64,000 nucleotides of DNA, taken from contig NZ_BDCM01000003.1 in NCBI RefSeq assembly GCF_001613505.1, positions 496,001-560,000 of the forward strand, given 5' to 3'. A program made the position numbers and the translations under genes. Shown here in pieces: positions 42,019 through 49,945 of this stretch. The notes below the pieces were generated by a model that ran no database searches, had not been told where the DNA came from, and saw only the letters and a list, made by a program, of their open reading frames with translations. Numbering within the stretch: the stretch's first letter is position 1; every line of letters begins with the position of its first letter. The stretch is from Nocardia mikamii NBRC 108933. GTDB lineage: Bacteria > Actinomycetota > Actinomycetes > Mycobacteriales > Mycobacteriaceae.

Positions 42019-42351
42019 GTGGTGGCACTCATCGGCTTGATGGCGATCTTGGGGATCATCATCCTCATCGCGGGAGCGGTTCTGTTGGTCGTCAGTCTGG
42101 TCAAGGCGTCCGGGCGGAGGCAGGGTGGTGCTGTGCCGGTGGCACCGCAGAACCAGGATCTGCCGATGTGGACGCCGCCGCAGAATCAGAATCTGCCGAT
42201 GTGGACCCCGCCGCAGAACCAGGATGTGCCGCTGTGGTCGCCTCCGCAGAAGCAGGACGTCCCGCTGTGGAGCCCGCCGCAGCAGAATTCGGCCCAGCAG
42301 AATTCGGCCCAGCAGCCGCAGACGCCGTATTGGTCGTCCGGACCGCGGTAG
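42019..42351 (+). CDS. Small membrane protein with four Trp-Pro repeats
   Basis: A 110-residue protein not recognised from any family. One membrane helix at the N-terminus (ALIGLMAILGIIILIAGAVLLVVSLV), a basic stop (KASGRRQ), then four exact-length tandem repeats of 11 residues, Q[NK]Q[DN][LV]P[ML]W[TS]PP, followed by a duplicated QQNSA and PQTPYWSSGPR. The DNA repeats are 33 bp each at 42148-42279. GTG 42019 lies seven bases after TACAAC (an imperfect -10). An upstream ATG would include the tRNA terminator. By topology the repeats are likely cytoplasmic; they could bind WW- or SH3-like partners, which is speculation. Confidence 0.65.
   Translation: MVALIGLMAILGIIILIAGAVLLVVSLVKASGRRQGGAVPVAPQNQDLPMWTPPQNQNLPMWTPPQNQDVPLWSPPQKQDVPLWSPPQQNSAQQNSAQQPQTPYWSSGPR
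42148..42279 (+). repeat. Four 33-bp coding tandem repeats
   Basis: Units start at 42148, 42181, 42214 and 42247, each coding one 11-residue repeat. Units 1-2 share LPMWTPP and units 3-4 share VPLWSPP, suggesting two rounds of duplication. Confidence 0.85.
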
Positions 42352-42393
42352 ACCGGCGACGGGCCCGAGGCAGCAGCGCGGGCCGTACCGTCC

Positions 42394-43662
42394 TCACTCC
42401 AGATTCGCCAGCATCTCGCGCTGGTGCCGGTAGCCGATGGTTTCGTAGCCGACCACGGTGATGAACGGGGAGATCATCACGACCAGCAGGCAGACGGAGA
42501 TCGAGACGCCGAGCGCGGCCAGGACGACCGCGACGGCCAGAACCACGGCCGTGAGGGTCAGCAGCAGGATGTGGAACGGGTCGGGCGCCGACAGCAGCAG
42601 CGTGTGCAGCAGGTAGACCATCAGCAGGTAGACGCCGACCGGCAGCGCCAGGGCCAGGACCACCGCGACCGGGCCGATACGGGAGTGGTGCTCGAGTGAC
42701 AGGCCCGCGACGTGCAGGCCCGCGCCGGCGCCGGCGATACCCATGTAGAGCGGGATGTGGCCGTATCCGAACAGGTAGCCGCGGTTGCGGCGGTGCACGA
42801 GGATCTCGCCGAACGGGGTGGTGAAGTACACCCACCACATGCCGAAGGTCAGGCCCACGCCGGCGATCACGATCGCGATCGCGTCGGCGCTCCAGTTCGC
42901 ACCGTCGCTGCCGCCGAGCAGCCCACCCGAGGAGGCGACCGTGCCGACCACGCCCTCACCGAGCGCGATGATGGCGAACAGGCTGTAGCGTTCGGCGACG
43001 TGGTGCGGATGCCACGGGGTGCCGCTCGCGCGGCCCTGGGTCAGCACCGGTACGAGCAGTTCCAGCACGCCGAGCAGCACGCATCCCACACCGGCCACGA
43101 GCAGCGGCATGTGGACGAATCCGATGATCACCCAACCGATTTGGGCGATGATCGTCCAGCGGATACTCCCGTAGCCGACGTGCCGGAAGGGGGGCGACTC
43201 CCGTCCGGCGCGCCACCACTGCAGCACCATCGCGATCCGCATCACGATGTAGCCGACGACCATCACCCGCACGTCGAGGTGATCGCCCACGTCGACCGAA
43301 TGGAACATCGCGGGCAGGCCGAGGGCGAAGACCACGACGCCGATCATCACCACCATGGTGAGCACGCGGTACAGCCAGTCGTCGGTGTCGAACGCGGAGG
43401 CGAACCAGCTGAAATTGATCCAGGCGTTGACGATGGCGAACATCGCCAGCACGAAGGCGACCACCGCCTTGCCCGCATGCCCGTCGGCCACCATCTCGGC
43501 GAAATACGACGCCGAGGTGCCGACCGCGACCACGAAGGTCAGATCGAACAGCAGCTCCAGCGGTGAGGACACCCGTCCGGGTTCGTCGGGATCGCGGCCG
43601 GTCATCGGGATGCGGCGGTGCGCCGGCCCGCGGGCGCCGCCGGTGGTCACGGAGTCGCTCAT
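42394..43662 (-). CDS. Low-temperature-requirement A (LtrA) family membrane protein
   Basis: A 422-residue polytopic membrane protein with about 12 hydrophobic segments. The family hallmark ELLFDLTFVVAVG near residue 40 and the HHVAERYSLFAIIALGEGVVG motif near the centre are present. Listeria LtrA is required for growth at low temperature; molecular function unknown. ATG 43662 was used; GTG 43668 is an alternative. Ribosome site weak. Confidence 0.88.
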   Translation of the reverse strand: MSDSVTTGGARGPAHRRIPMTGRDPDEPGRVSSPLELLFDLTFVVAVGTSASYFAEMVADGHAGKAVVAFVLAMFAIVNAWINFSWFASAFDTDDWLYRVLTMVVMIGVVVFALGLPAMFHSVDVGDHLDVRVMVVGYIVMRIAMVLQWWRAGRESPPFRHVGYGSIRWTIIAQIGWVIIGFVHMPLLVAGVGCVLLGVLELLVPVLTQGRASGTPWHPHHVAERYSLFAIIALGEGVVGTVASSGGLLGGSDGANWSADAIAIVIAGVGLTFGMWWVYFTTPFGEILVHRRNRGYLFGYGHIPLYMGIAGAGAGLHVAGLSLEHHSRIGPVAVVLALALPVGVYLLMVYLLHTLLLSAPDPFHILLLTLTAVVLAVAVVLAALGVSISVCLLVVMISPFITVVGYETIGYRHQREMLANLE

Positions 43663-43681
43663 GGGCACCGATGATGCCGTA

Positions 43682-43716
43682 CCGGCGGGTCGGCTCGCCT
43701 CTTACCGACCCGCCGG
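43682..43716 (-). terminator. Terminator after substrate-binding lipoprotein
   Basis: Perfect 12-bp stem CCGGCGGGTCGG/CCGACCCGCCGG with an 11-base loop, 20 bp after the stop at 43736. Confidence 0.75.
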
Positions 43717-43735
43717 GGCACGACGTGCGTGCGCG

Positions 43736-44779
43736 CTACTTTCCGGACGCGTCCGAGGACTGCAGCAGCGAGTTGAACTTGTTCGTGTAGAACTTGCTCG
43801 GATCCAGCTTGTGATCGATGGCCCCGGTGTCCTCGAGCCAGCTCTGCCAACGGGTGAAGTCCTCGTCCGACACCTTGCCGTAGCGGGCCGGAACGCCCAC
43901 GGACAGCCAGTATTTCAGCGTCGAAGTGTCCTCACCGGCGCGGTGGCGGGCGTTGATGATCTCGGTGAATTTCGCGATCACCTGCTCGCGCGGCGTGCTG
44001 CGCTCCCACTCGATCGCCTTCGCGACGCCGGTGGTGAAGGCGCGGACCACGTCGGGGTTCTTCGCGATGAAGTCGTTGCGGAAGACGTAGGGTCCGCCGT
44101 TGATCGGACCGCCATATTCGTCGAGTTCGGTGAAGATCGGACGCACCCCGCCGTTGGCCACCGCACGCTGCTGGAACTGGCCGTTCAATGCCGCGGCGTC
44201 GATCTGTCCTTGCCGCAGCGCCTGTTCGATATTCGGCGGCGGCAGCGCCACCAATTGCACCGATTTGATCTGCTCGACGCTCAGTCCGGCCTTCTTCAAC
44301 GCATCGTGGATATCGGCCTCGTTCTGGCCACCGAGCGTATTCACGCCGACCTTCTTGCCGACCAGATCTGCGGCCGAACGAATCGGGCTGTTGTCGAGCG
44401 TGTAATAGCCCTGGAAGGACTTTTCGTCCGACCCGTAGTAGTTGACCACCGCGGTGATGGGCGCCCCGGCGCCGGCCAGTTTGGCGACCGCACCGGCGAA
44501 GGCCCCGCCGAAGTCGACCTGCCCGGTCGCGGCGGTCTGGATTTCCTGCGGTCCGCTGATGGTGTTGCCGACGTAGTCGAGTTTGATCTTGCCGTCGAAG
44601 AATCCGAGGTTCTCCGCGAGCTCCGGAAGCGTGACCTGATCGGTCCAGCCCAGATACCGCAGCGAGGTCACCCCGTTCTCGGTGTGGGCGGATCCTCCGC
44701 TGCCGCAGGCGGTGAGCAGCACAGCGGCAGCCGTACCGGCTGCGAATACGGATAATGCGGTGCGGATACGTCCGGACAT
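43736..44779 (-). CDS. ABC substrate-binding lipoprotein (SsuA/TauA/NMT1 family)
   Basis: A 347-residue protein with a lipoprotein signal: basic start, hydrophobic core and lipobox LLTAC with Cys25. The mature part has the periplasmic-binding fold of the aliphatic sulfonate/nitrate/thiamine-precursor group (YLGWTDQVTLPELAENLGFF, AADLVGKKVGVN, DVVRAFTTGVAKAIEWE). No permease or ATPase gene adjoins it in the window. ATG 44779 follows AGAGGA. The gene is divergent from a 2OG-Fe(II) oxygenase, and taurine-type oxygenases often go with such transporters, though this oxygenase is of the IPNS type. Confidence 0.87.
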   Translation of the reverse strand: MSGRIRTALSVFAAGTAAAVLLTACGSGGSAHTENGVTSLRYLGWTDQVTLPELAENLGFFDGKIKLDYVGNTISGPQEIQTAATGQVDFGGAFAGAVAKLAGAGAPITAVVNYYGSDEKSFQGYYTLDNSPIRSAADLVGKKVGVNTLGGQNEADIHDALKKAGLSVEQIKSVQLVALPPPNIEQALRQGQIDAAALNGQFQQRAVANGGVRPIFTELDEYGGPINGGPYVFRNDFIAKNPDVVRAFTTGVAKAIEWERSTPREQVIAKFTEIINARHRAGEDTSTLKYWLSVGVPARYGKVSDEDFTRWQSWLEDTGAIDHKLDPSKFYTNKFNSLLQSSDASGK

Positions 44780-44991
44780 CAGGTAATTCCTCTCGACACT
44801 GCGCACGACGGCACGGTGGTGCGCGTCGGCCCGGCCGAGCCTAGGTGGTGTGAATTGCGAAGCCGCCCCTTTGAATCACGACGATTCGGTTTGGAGCGAT
44901 TTGCATTCCGGCCGAGTCGAACCCTTTCGACACCTGCGCGAATGCGGTAGATCTGGGGATTATCGACCGCGAACGAGGATAAGGATGTGCG

Positions 44992-45996
44992 ATGACCGAC
45001 CGCGTACTCCCGGTACTCGATCTGACGACCGCGGATGCCGATCCACAGCGGTTCCGCAGCGAATTACGCGCGACCACACACGAATTCGGATTCTTCTATC
45101 TGGTCGGTCACGGCGTCGCACCCGAGCGCGGTGCAGAACTGCTCGCCTTGGCCCGGCGGTTCTTCGCGCTGCCGGAGCCGGCCAAGCAGGAGATCAGTCA
45201 GTTGCGCAGCCCGCAGTTCCGCGGCTATTCGCGACTCGGCGGCGAACTGACCAACGGCCGGGTCGACTGGCGCGAGCAGATCGATATCGGGCCGGAGGCC
45301 GAGGCGATCGCCGGGGCGGAGGGGTACTGGCGACTGCAGGGCCCCAACCTCTGGCCGACCGCGCTCCCGGAACTCCGTCCCGCACTGCGTGATTGGGACG
45401 CATCTCTCGCCCGGGTCGGGCGTGCCCTGCTGCGGCACTGGGCCGCGGCCCTGGGTGCGCCGGAGAACTTCTTCGATCCCGCCTTCGCCGACCGCCCGGC
45501 CACCCTGATCAAGGTGGTTCGCTATCCCGGTAACCCGGACAATCCCCAGGGCGTCGGCGCGCACAAGGATTCCGGTGTGCTCACGCTGCTTCTGGTGGAA
45601 CCGGATTCGCACGGTCTGCAGGTGGAACTGTCGTCCGGGGAGTGGGTGGACGCGCCGCCGCTACCGGGTGCCTTCATCGTGAATATCGGCGAATTGCTCG
45701 AGGTGGCCAGCGGCGGCTATCTACGTGCCACCCGTCACCGCGTACTCGCCCCGGAACCGGGCACCGACCGTATCTCCGTCCCGTATTTCCTGAATCCGGC
45801 GCTGGACGCCCGCATACCGCTGCTGCCGCTGCCACCCGAATTGGCCGCGGCCGCACACGGAGTCACGGCCGACCCGGACAACCCGATTTTCGACACCTAC
45901 GGCCGCAACGCCTGGAAATCACGCATCCGGGCCCATCCGGACGTCGCCGAACTGCATCACGGCATCGCCCCGGGCGCACCCGCGGGAGCGTATTGA
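44992..45996 (+). CDS. 2-Oxoglutarate/Fe(II) oxygenase, isopenicillin-N-synthase-like
   Basis: A 334-residue non-haem iron oxygenase. DIOX_N domain FYLVGHGVAP near residue 40; iron ligands His191 and Asp193 (GAHKDSG) and His249 (ATRHRV); the Arg of RISVPYFLNP binds 2-oxoglutarate. Substrate unknown; possible roles are oxidation of a small metabolite taken up with the divergent binding protein or secondary metabolism. ATG 44992 follows AAGGAT. The 212-bp shared promoter region holds short dyads (GTCGAA/TTCGAC). Confidence 0.88.
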   Translation: MTDRVLPVLDLTTADADPQRFRSELRATTHEFGFFYLVGHGVAPERGAELLALARRFFALPEPAKQEISQLRSPQFRGYSRLGGELTNGRVDWREQIDIGPEAEAIAGAEGYWRLQGPNLWPTALPELRPALRDWDASLARVGRALLRHWAAALGAPENFFDPAFADRPATLIKVVRYPGNPDNPQGVGAHKDSGVLTLLLVEPDSHGLQVELSSGEWVDAPPLPGAFIVNIGELLEVASGGYLRATRHRVLAPEPGTDRISVPYFLNPALDARIPLLPLPPELAAAAHGVTADPDNPIFDTYGRNAWKSRIRAHPDVAELHHGIAPGAPAGAY

Positions 45997-45997
45997 C

Positions 45998-46831
45998 TCA
46001 GGGCTTGCGACCGACTCCACCCAGGATGCACCGGCGCACGTCCGACAACGGTGTGAGTCGCGGGCCGTCCGGCCACCAGTCGTCGCACAGCACGAGCCCC
46101 GGTTCGATCATCTTCAGTCCGCCGAACAGGGCCTGAATCTGGTCGCGGGTGCGGAATCGCCCGCTGCCCATCGGGCTGTGGACGAACCTGTCCTCCATCT
46201 TGCGGGCCAGTTCGCTCGGACCGGAGTCCTCCGGATCGTAGAAATGCGCGATCGCCACGTACGAACCGGAGGGCAGCGCGTCGATATAGGTCTGCATCAG
46301 GGCCGGGGCGTCGTCATCGAGATAGTGCTGCAGGGTCCCGATCTGGAAGAGCGCCATCGGCCGGGAGAAGTCGAGGTCGTCGCGCACGGTCGGATCGGTG
46401 AGCACTTCGTGCGGGCGGAAGATGTCGCAGGCGACGATGCTGGTCTGCGAATTCGCCTCGAGCAGCGCCCGTGCGTACGCCAGCACCATCGGATCGTTGT
46501 CGACGTAGACCACCCGGGCCTCGGGCCGGATCCGCTGCACCACCTGATGGGTGTTCTCCGCCGTCGGCAGCCCCGAACCCAGGTCGAGATACTGGTCGAT
46601 CCCGGCCTGCGCGGCCAGGAAGCGGCACGCTCTGATCAGGAAGTCCCGGTTCGCCCAGGCCAGATCGTTCACCTGCGGGGCCACGGCACGCACCTGCGCG
46701 AGCACTTCACGATCGACTTCGAAGTTGTCCTTGCCGTGCAGGGCGGCATCGTAGACGCGCGCGATACTGGCACGAGCGGTATCCACCCCGACCGGCACCA
46801 CACTCGGGTACGCGGCAGAAGACTGCGACAT
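45998..46831 (-). CDS. DUF574-type SAM-dependent methyltransferase
   Basis: A 277-residue protein of the actinobacterial DUF574/S-adenosylmethionine methyltransferase group: ASIARVYDAALHGKDNFEVDRE, RDFLIRACRFLAAQAGIDQYLDLGSGLPT (motif I), VVYVDNDPMVLAYARAL, GLVLCDDWWPDGP at the C-terminus. Many such paralogues exist in Nocardia and Streptomyces with unknown substrates. ATG 46831 follows AGGGGAG. Tandem 14-bp repeats lie just upstream. Confidence 0.9.
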   Translation of the reverse strand: MSQSSAAYPSVVPVGVDTARASIARVYDAALHGKDNFEVDREVLAQVRAVAPQVNDLAWANRDFLIRACRFLAAQAGIDQYLDLGSGLPTAENTHQVVQRIRPEARVVYVDNDPMVLAYARALLEANSQTSIVACDIFRPHEVLTDPTVRDDLDFSRPMALFQIGTLQHYLDDDAPALMQTYIDALPSGSYVAIAHFYDPEDSGPSELARKMEDRFVHSPMGSGRFRTRDQIQALFGGLKMIEPGLVLCDDWWPDGPRLTPLSDVRRCILGGVGRKP

Positions 46832-46843
46832 GAAGGCTCCCCT

Positions 46844-46871
46844 GGCATTGCTGAAACGGCATTGCTGAAAC
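46844..46871. repeat. Tandem 14-bp direct repeat
   Basis: GGCATTGCTGAAAC occurs twice head to tail, 13-40 bp before the DUF574 methyltransferase start (minus strand), with a third partial GCTGA unit. It could be a slippage duplication or a regulator site. Confidence 0.8.
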
Positions 46872-47049
46872 GCTGACCCTGTGGAACTGGTACCCGGCAC
46901 ACAGCCGTCGCACTACAGACTGTGTTACGCCGAGTCTCCCCTATTTCCTGGGCTTACGGGCGCATACCCGACATTTCATCGCTCGGAAATCCTCTCGCCC
47001 CGTCGTCGCGACCTGCGATGACCGTGGCCGGCCGGACGCCGTTCGTTGG

Positions 47050-47055
47050 TATAGT
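47050..47055 (+). promoter_or_regulatory. -10 element of the cobalamin-riboswitch transcript
   Basis: TATAGT just before the aptamer; predicted start near 47062. No convincing -35 was found. Confidence 0.5.
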
Positions 47056-47198
47056 CCGCAGAGTTCTCGCGATGGGAACGGGAAACCGGTGCCAATCCGG
47101 TGCGGTCGCGCCACTGTGTTCAGCCGATGCTGTCAGCCAGACCCCTTTCGTCGCTGCGCACGGACGGGGACGCGGGTTCCCCAGAAGGGTTGGGGCCC
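47056..47198 (+). promoter_or_regulatory. Cobalamin riboswitch
   Basis: Conserved blocks of the B12 aptamer are in order: GATGGGAACGGGAAACCGGTGCCAATCCGG region (47071-47100), GCGCCACTGTG (47108-47118) and the B12 box GTCAGCCAGACC (47132-47143). The expression platform can form CCCCA/TGGGG (47179-47183 with 47191-47195), placing the GAAGGG ribosome site in the loop next to ATG 47199, so translational control is likely. It governs a cobalt/nickel permease gene, which makes sense for B12 feedback. Confidence 0.9.
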
Positions 47199-48305
47199 AT
47201 GTCCTCTCGTCGCCGTCTACTTCGCGATGTCCTGCGGGACTGGTCCCGGCGCGACTGGCTGGAGGCCGGGGTGCTGCTCGGCGTGGTCGCGCTGATGCAT
47301 CTGATCGGATTCGGCCTGTTGTTCGGCGCGATCGCTCCGCACGGTTATCGCATCGGCACCGAGGTCTTCGGTATCGGGCTGGGCATCACCGCCTACACCT
47401 TCGGGCTGCGTCACGCCTTCGACGCCGACCACATCGCCGCCATCGACAACACCACGCGCAAGCTGATGAGCGACGGCAAACGCCCCAAGTCGGTCGGATT
47501 CTGGTTCGCGATGGGGCATTCCACGATCGTGTTCGTCCTCGCCGCGCTGGTGGTGGCCGGTGCGCACGTGGTGGGCACACTGGTCGACGAGGACTCCTCG
47601 ACCCGCAAGACCCTCGGCACCATCTCCACCGTCGCCTCCGGCTCGTTCCTGTATCTGATCGGTTTGCTCAATGTGGTTGCGCTGATAGGTATCTGGCGGG
47701 TGTTCCGCCGGCTGCGCGACAGCGGGCAATATGATCGCGCGGAGCTGGAGGCGGCGCTCGATTCGCGCGGATTCCTGGCACGCCTGCTGGCGCCGGTGAT
47801 GCGGATGGTGGGGCGGCCGGTGCACGTCTATCCGGTCGGTGTGCTGTTCGGCCTGGGTTTCGACACCGCGACCGAGGTGGCGCTGCTCGCACTGGCCGGA
47901 TCCGGCGCGGCGGCGGGACTGCCCTGGTACGCGATCGTGGTGCTGCCGCTGCTGTTCGCGGCCGGGATGAGCGTGATGGACACGGTCGACGGTCTGTTCA
48001 TGAACGTCGCCTACGACTGGGCGTTCTCCGATCCGGTGCGCAAGATCTTCTACAACCTGGCCATCACCGGCCTGTCGATCGCGGTGGCCCTGTTCATCGG
48101 CTCGATCGAGCTGATCAAGGTACTGCACGACGACACCGGATTCGGCGGTCCGGTGGCGGAGTGGATCGCCGGTATCGACCTCAACAACGCGGGATTCGCG
48201 ATCGTCGGATTGTTCGTCCTCGCCTGGGTTGTCGCGGTCGCCTACTGGCGGCTGGCGAAGGTGGACGAGCGCTGGGCGCCCACGCCGACCGAAGAATCGG
48301 CCTGA
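47199..48305 (+). CDS. NiCoT-family cobalt/nickel permease
   Basis: A 368-residue permease with about eight membrane segments. The NiCoT signature RHAFDADHIAAIDNTTRKLM (HX4DH) is in helix 2, followed by MGHSTIVF and LGFDTATEVALL, MSVMDTVDGLFM family motifs. Metal specificity cannot be read directly, but control by a cobalamin riboswitch argues for cobalt supply to B12 synthesis. ATG 47199 sits right behind the riboswitch platform. Confidence 0.95.
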   Translation: MSSRRRLLRDVLRDWSRRDWLEAGVLLGVVALMHLIGFGLLFGAIAPHGYRIGTEVFGIGLGITAYTFGLRHAFDADHIAAIDNTTRKLMSDGKRPKSVGFWFAMGHSTIVFVLAALVVAGAHVVGTLVDEDSSTRKTLGTISTVASGSFLYLIGLLNVVALIGIWRVFRRLRDSGQYDRAELEAALDSRGFLARLLAPVMRMVGRPVHVYPVGVLFGLGFDTATEVALLALAGSGAAAGLPWYAIVVLPLLFAAGMSVMDTVDGLFMNVAYDWAFSDPVRKIFYNLAITGLSIAVALFIGSIELIKVLHDDTGFGGPVAEWIAGIDLNNAGFAIVGLFVLAWVVAVAYWRLAKVDERWAPTPTEESA

Positions 48306-48436
48306 CGGCGAACCGCAGCTCGTCGAGCCACACCAACCGGCGGCCGACCGAAATTCTTGCGACGGCGATCACACCTGTGCCATAGTTCGCTGCACATGTG
48401 AGACGGAGCAGTCTCGCATTAGCGAAGGAGCCGAGT

Positions 48437-49837
48437 GTGACCGAACCCTGGACGCGCCGCATCCGCCGGACGACCCGCGTACTCGCCGCGGCGGCGGCGC
48501 TGACCGTCTCGGCGGCGCTGGTGGCCCATCCGCCCAGCGCCACCGCCGAACCCGCGCCGGTCGCACCCGCGGCCCCGATACCTCTTCCGCCCGAGCTGGA
48601 TCCGGGCTTCTACCACCCCGCAGCGGAGATCGTCGCGGCGAAACAGCCCGGCGAGATCATCACCGCGCGGCAGGTGCGGGTGGCCAATCTCGGGCTGATC
48701 CCGGTCAACGTCGACGCATGGCAGATCTCCTTTCGATCGAACGACAGCCGCGACCAACCGATTCCGGCGGTGGCGACAGTTCTGAAACCACGTGGTTCGG
48801 CGCCGGACAAACTGGTCTCCATGCAGATCGCCGAGGACTCCCTGGCCGGCTATTGCGCACCGTCCTACGCGATCCAGCACTTCTCGGCCGGTCCGTTCCT
48901 GGGCCAGATCGTCGCCCCGGCCGAATTCGTCATCGCCCAAGGGGCGTTGCAGCAGGGCTGGGCGGTGGTGATCCCCGATCACGAGGGACCGAACAACGCC
49001 TACGCGGCGGGTCCGCTGGCCGGCCGGATCACCCTCGACGGTATTCGCGCGGCCCGCGACTTCGAGCCGATGCGGTTGAGCCCGCAGACCAGGATCGGCC
49101 TCTACGGCTACTCCGGCGGCGCGATCGCGACCGGCCACGCCGCCGAACTGAAAGGCAGCTACGCCCCGGATCTGAATATCGTCGGCGCGGCCGAGGGCGG
49201 TGTGCCCGCAGATCTCGGCACGACGCTGAACGTGGCCAACGGGCAGGCGACCTCAGGCCTGGTGCTGGCCGCGGTGATGGGCCTGACGCGCGAGTTTCCG
49301 GAGTTCGCCCGCTTCGTCGACGAGCATATGGACCCGCTGGGCAAGGGCCTGACCACGCTGCAGAGCGGATTGTGCGTGCAATATGTCAGCGCGTTGCTGC
49401 CGTTCCTGAATCTGAAAGGGATGCTGCGGGTTCCGGGCGATCCGATGCAGCAGCCCGCGGTGGCCGCCGTGCTCGACGAGACTCGGATGGGCAAATCGGT
49501 GCCGGATATGCCGATGTACATCTGGCAGGGCAATCCGGACGAGATCATCCCGGTCGGCCAGGTGAACACCCTCGTCGACACCTACTGCCGAAACCCTTCC
49601 GCCACAGTGCAATACACCCGGGAACACTTCGCCGAGCACGTGGCCACCGAGATTTCCGGCGGCGGTGCCGCGATGCTGTGGTTGCGCGACCGTCTCGACG
49701 GCGTGCCGGTCGCGCCGGGGTGCCACACCGCCGATGCCGGATGGTTGTTGCTGGACCCCAACGGTTTCCAGATGCTGGCCTCGACCTTCGGCGAGACCTT
49801 CGCGTCGTTGTTCGGCAAGCCGATCGGCGTGAAGTAG
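48437..49837 (+). CDS. Secreted lipase, LIP family
   Basis: A 466-residue protein with a Sec signal peptide (RRIRRTTRVLAAAAALTVSAALVAHPPSATA, cleavage near 40) and the secretory lipase fold: catalytic Ser in GLYGYSGGAIA, an Asp candidate in IWQGNPDEIIP, and a His in EHFAEHV. Several Cys are likely in disulfides. Nocardia and Rhodococcus encode many such enzymes for external triglycerides. GTG 48437 follows AAGGAG at six bases. Confidence 0.9.
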   Translation: MTEPWTRRIRRTTRVLAAAAALTVSAALVAHPPSATAEPAPVAPAAPIPLPPELDPGFYHPAAEIVAAKQPGEIITARQVRVANLGLIPVNVDAWQISFRSNDSRDQPIPAVATVLKPRGSAPDKLVSMQIAEDSLAGYCAPSYAIQHFSAGPFLGQIVAPAEFVIAQGALQQGWAVVIPDHEGPNNAYAAGPLAGRITLDGIRAARDFEPMRLSPQTRIGLYGYSGGAIATGHAAELKGSYAPDLNIVGAAEGGVPADLGTTLNVANGQATSGLVLAAVMGLTREFPEFARFVDEHMDPLGKGLTTLQSGLCVQYVSALLPFLNLKGMLRVPGDPMQQPAVAAVLDETRMGKSVPDMPMYIWQGNPDEIIPVGQVNTLVDTYCRNPSATVQYTREHFAEHVATEISGGGAAMLWLRDRLDGVPVAPGCHTADAGWLLLDPNGFQMLASTFGETFASLFGKPIGVK

Positions 49838-49890
49838 ACCGGAGCGCCCGATCGGCGCGAGACGCCCGGCACAACGAGGTGCGGGGAGGA

Positions 49891-49928
49891 GAAGGGCCCG
49901 TTCGACGTGGGAGGCGAACGGGCCCTTC
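49891..49928. terminator. Hairpin between lipase and aldehyde dehydrogenase
   Basis: Perfect 14-bp stem GAAGGGCCCGTTCG/CGAACGGGCCCTTC with a 10-base loop; can serve both convergent genes. Confidence 0.8.
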
Positions 49929-49945
49929 GAGTACCGGTGCGCCGG

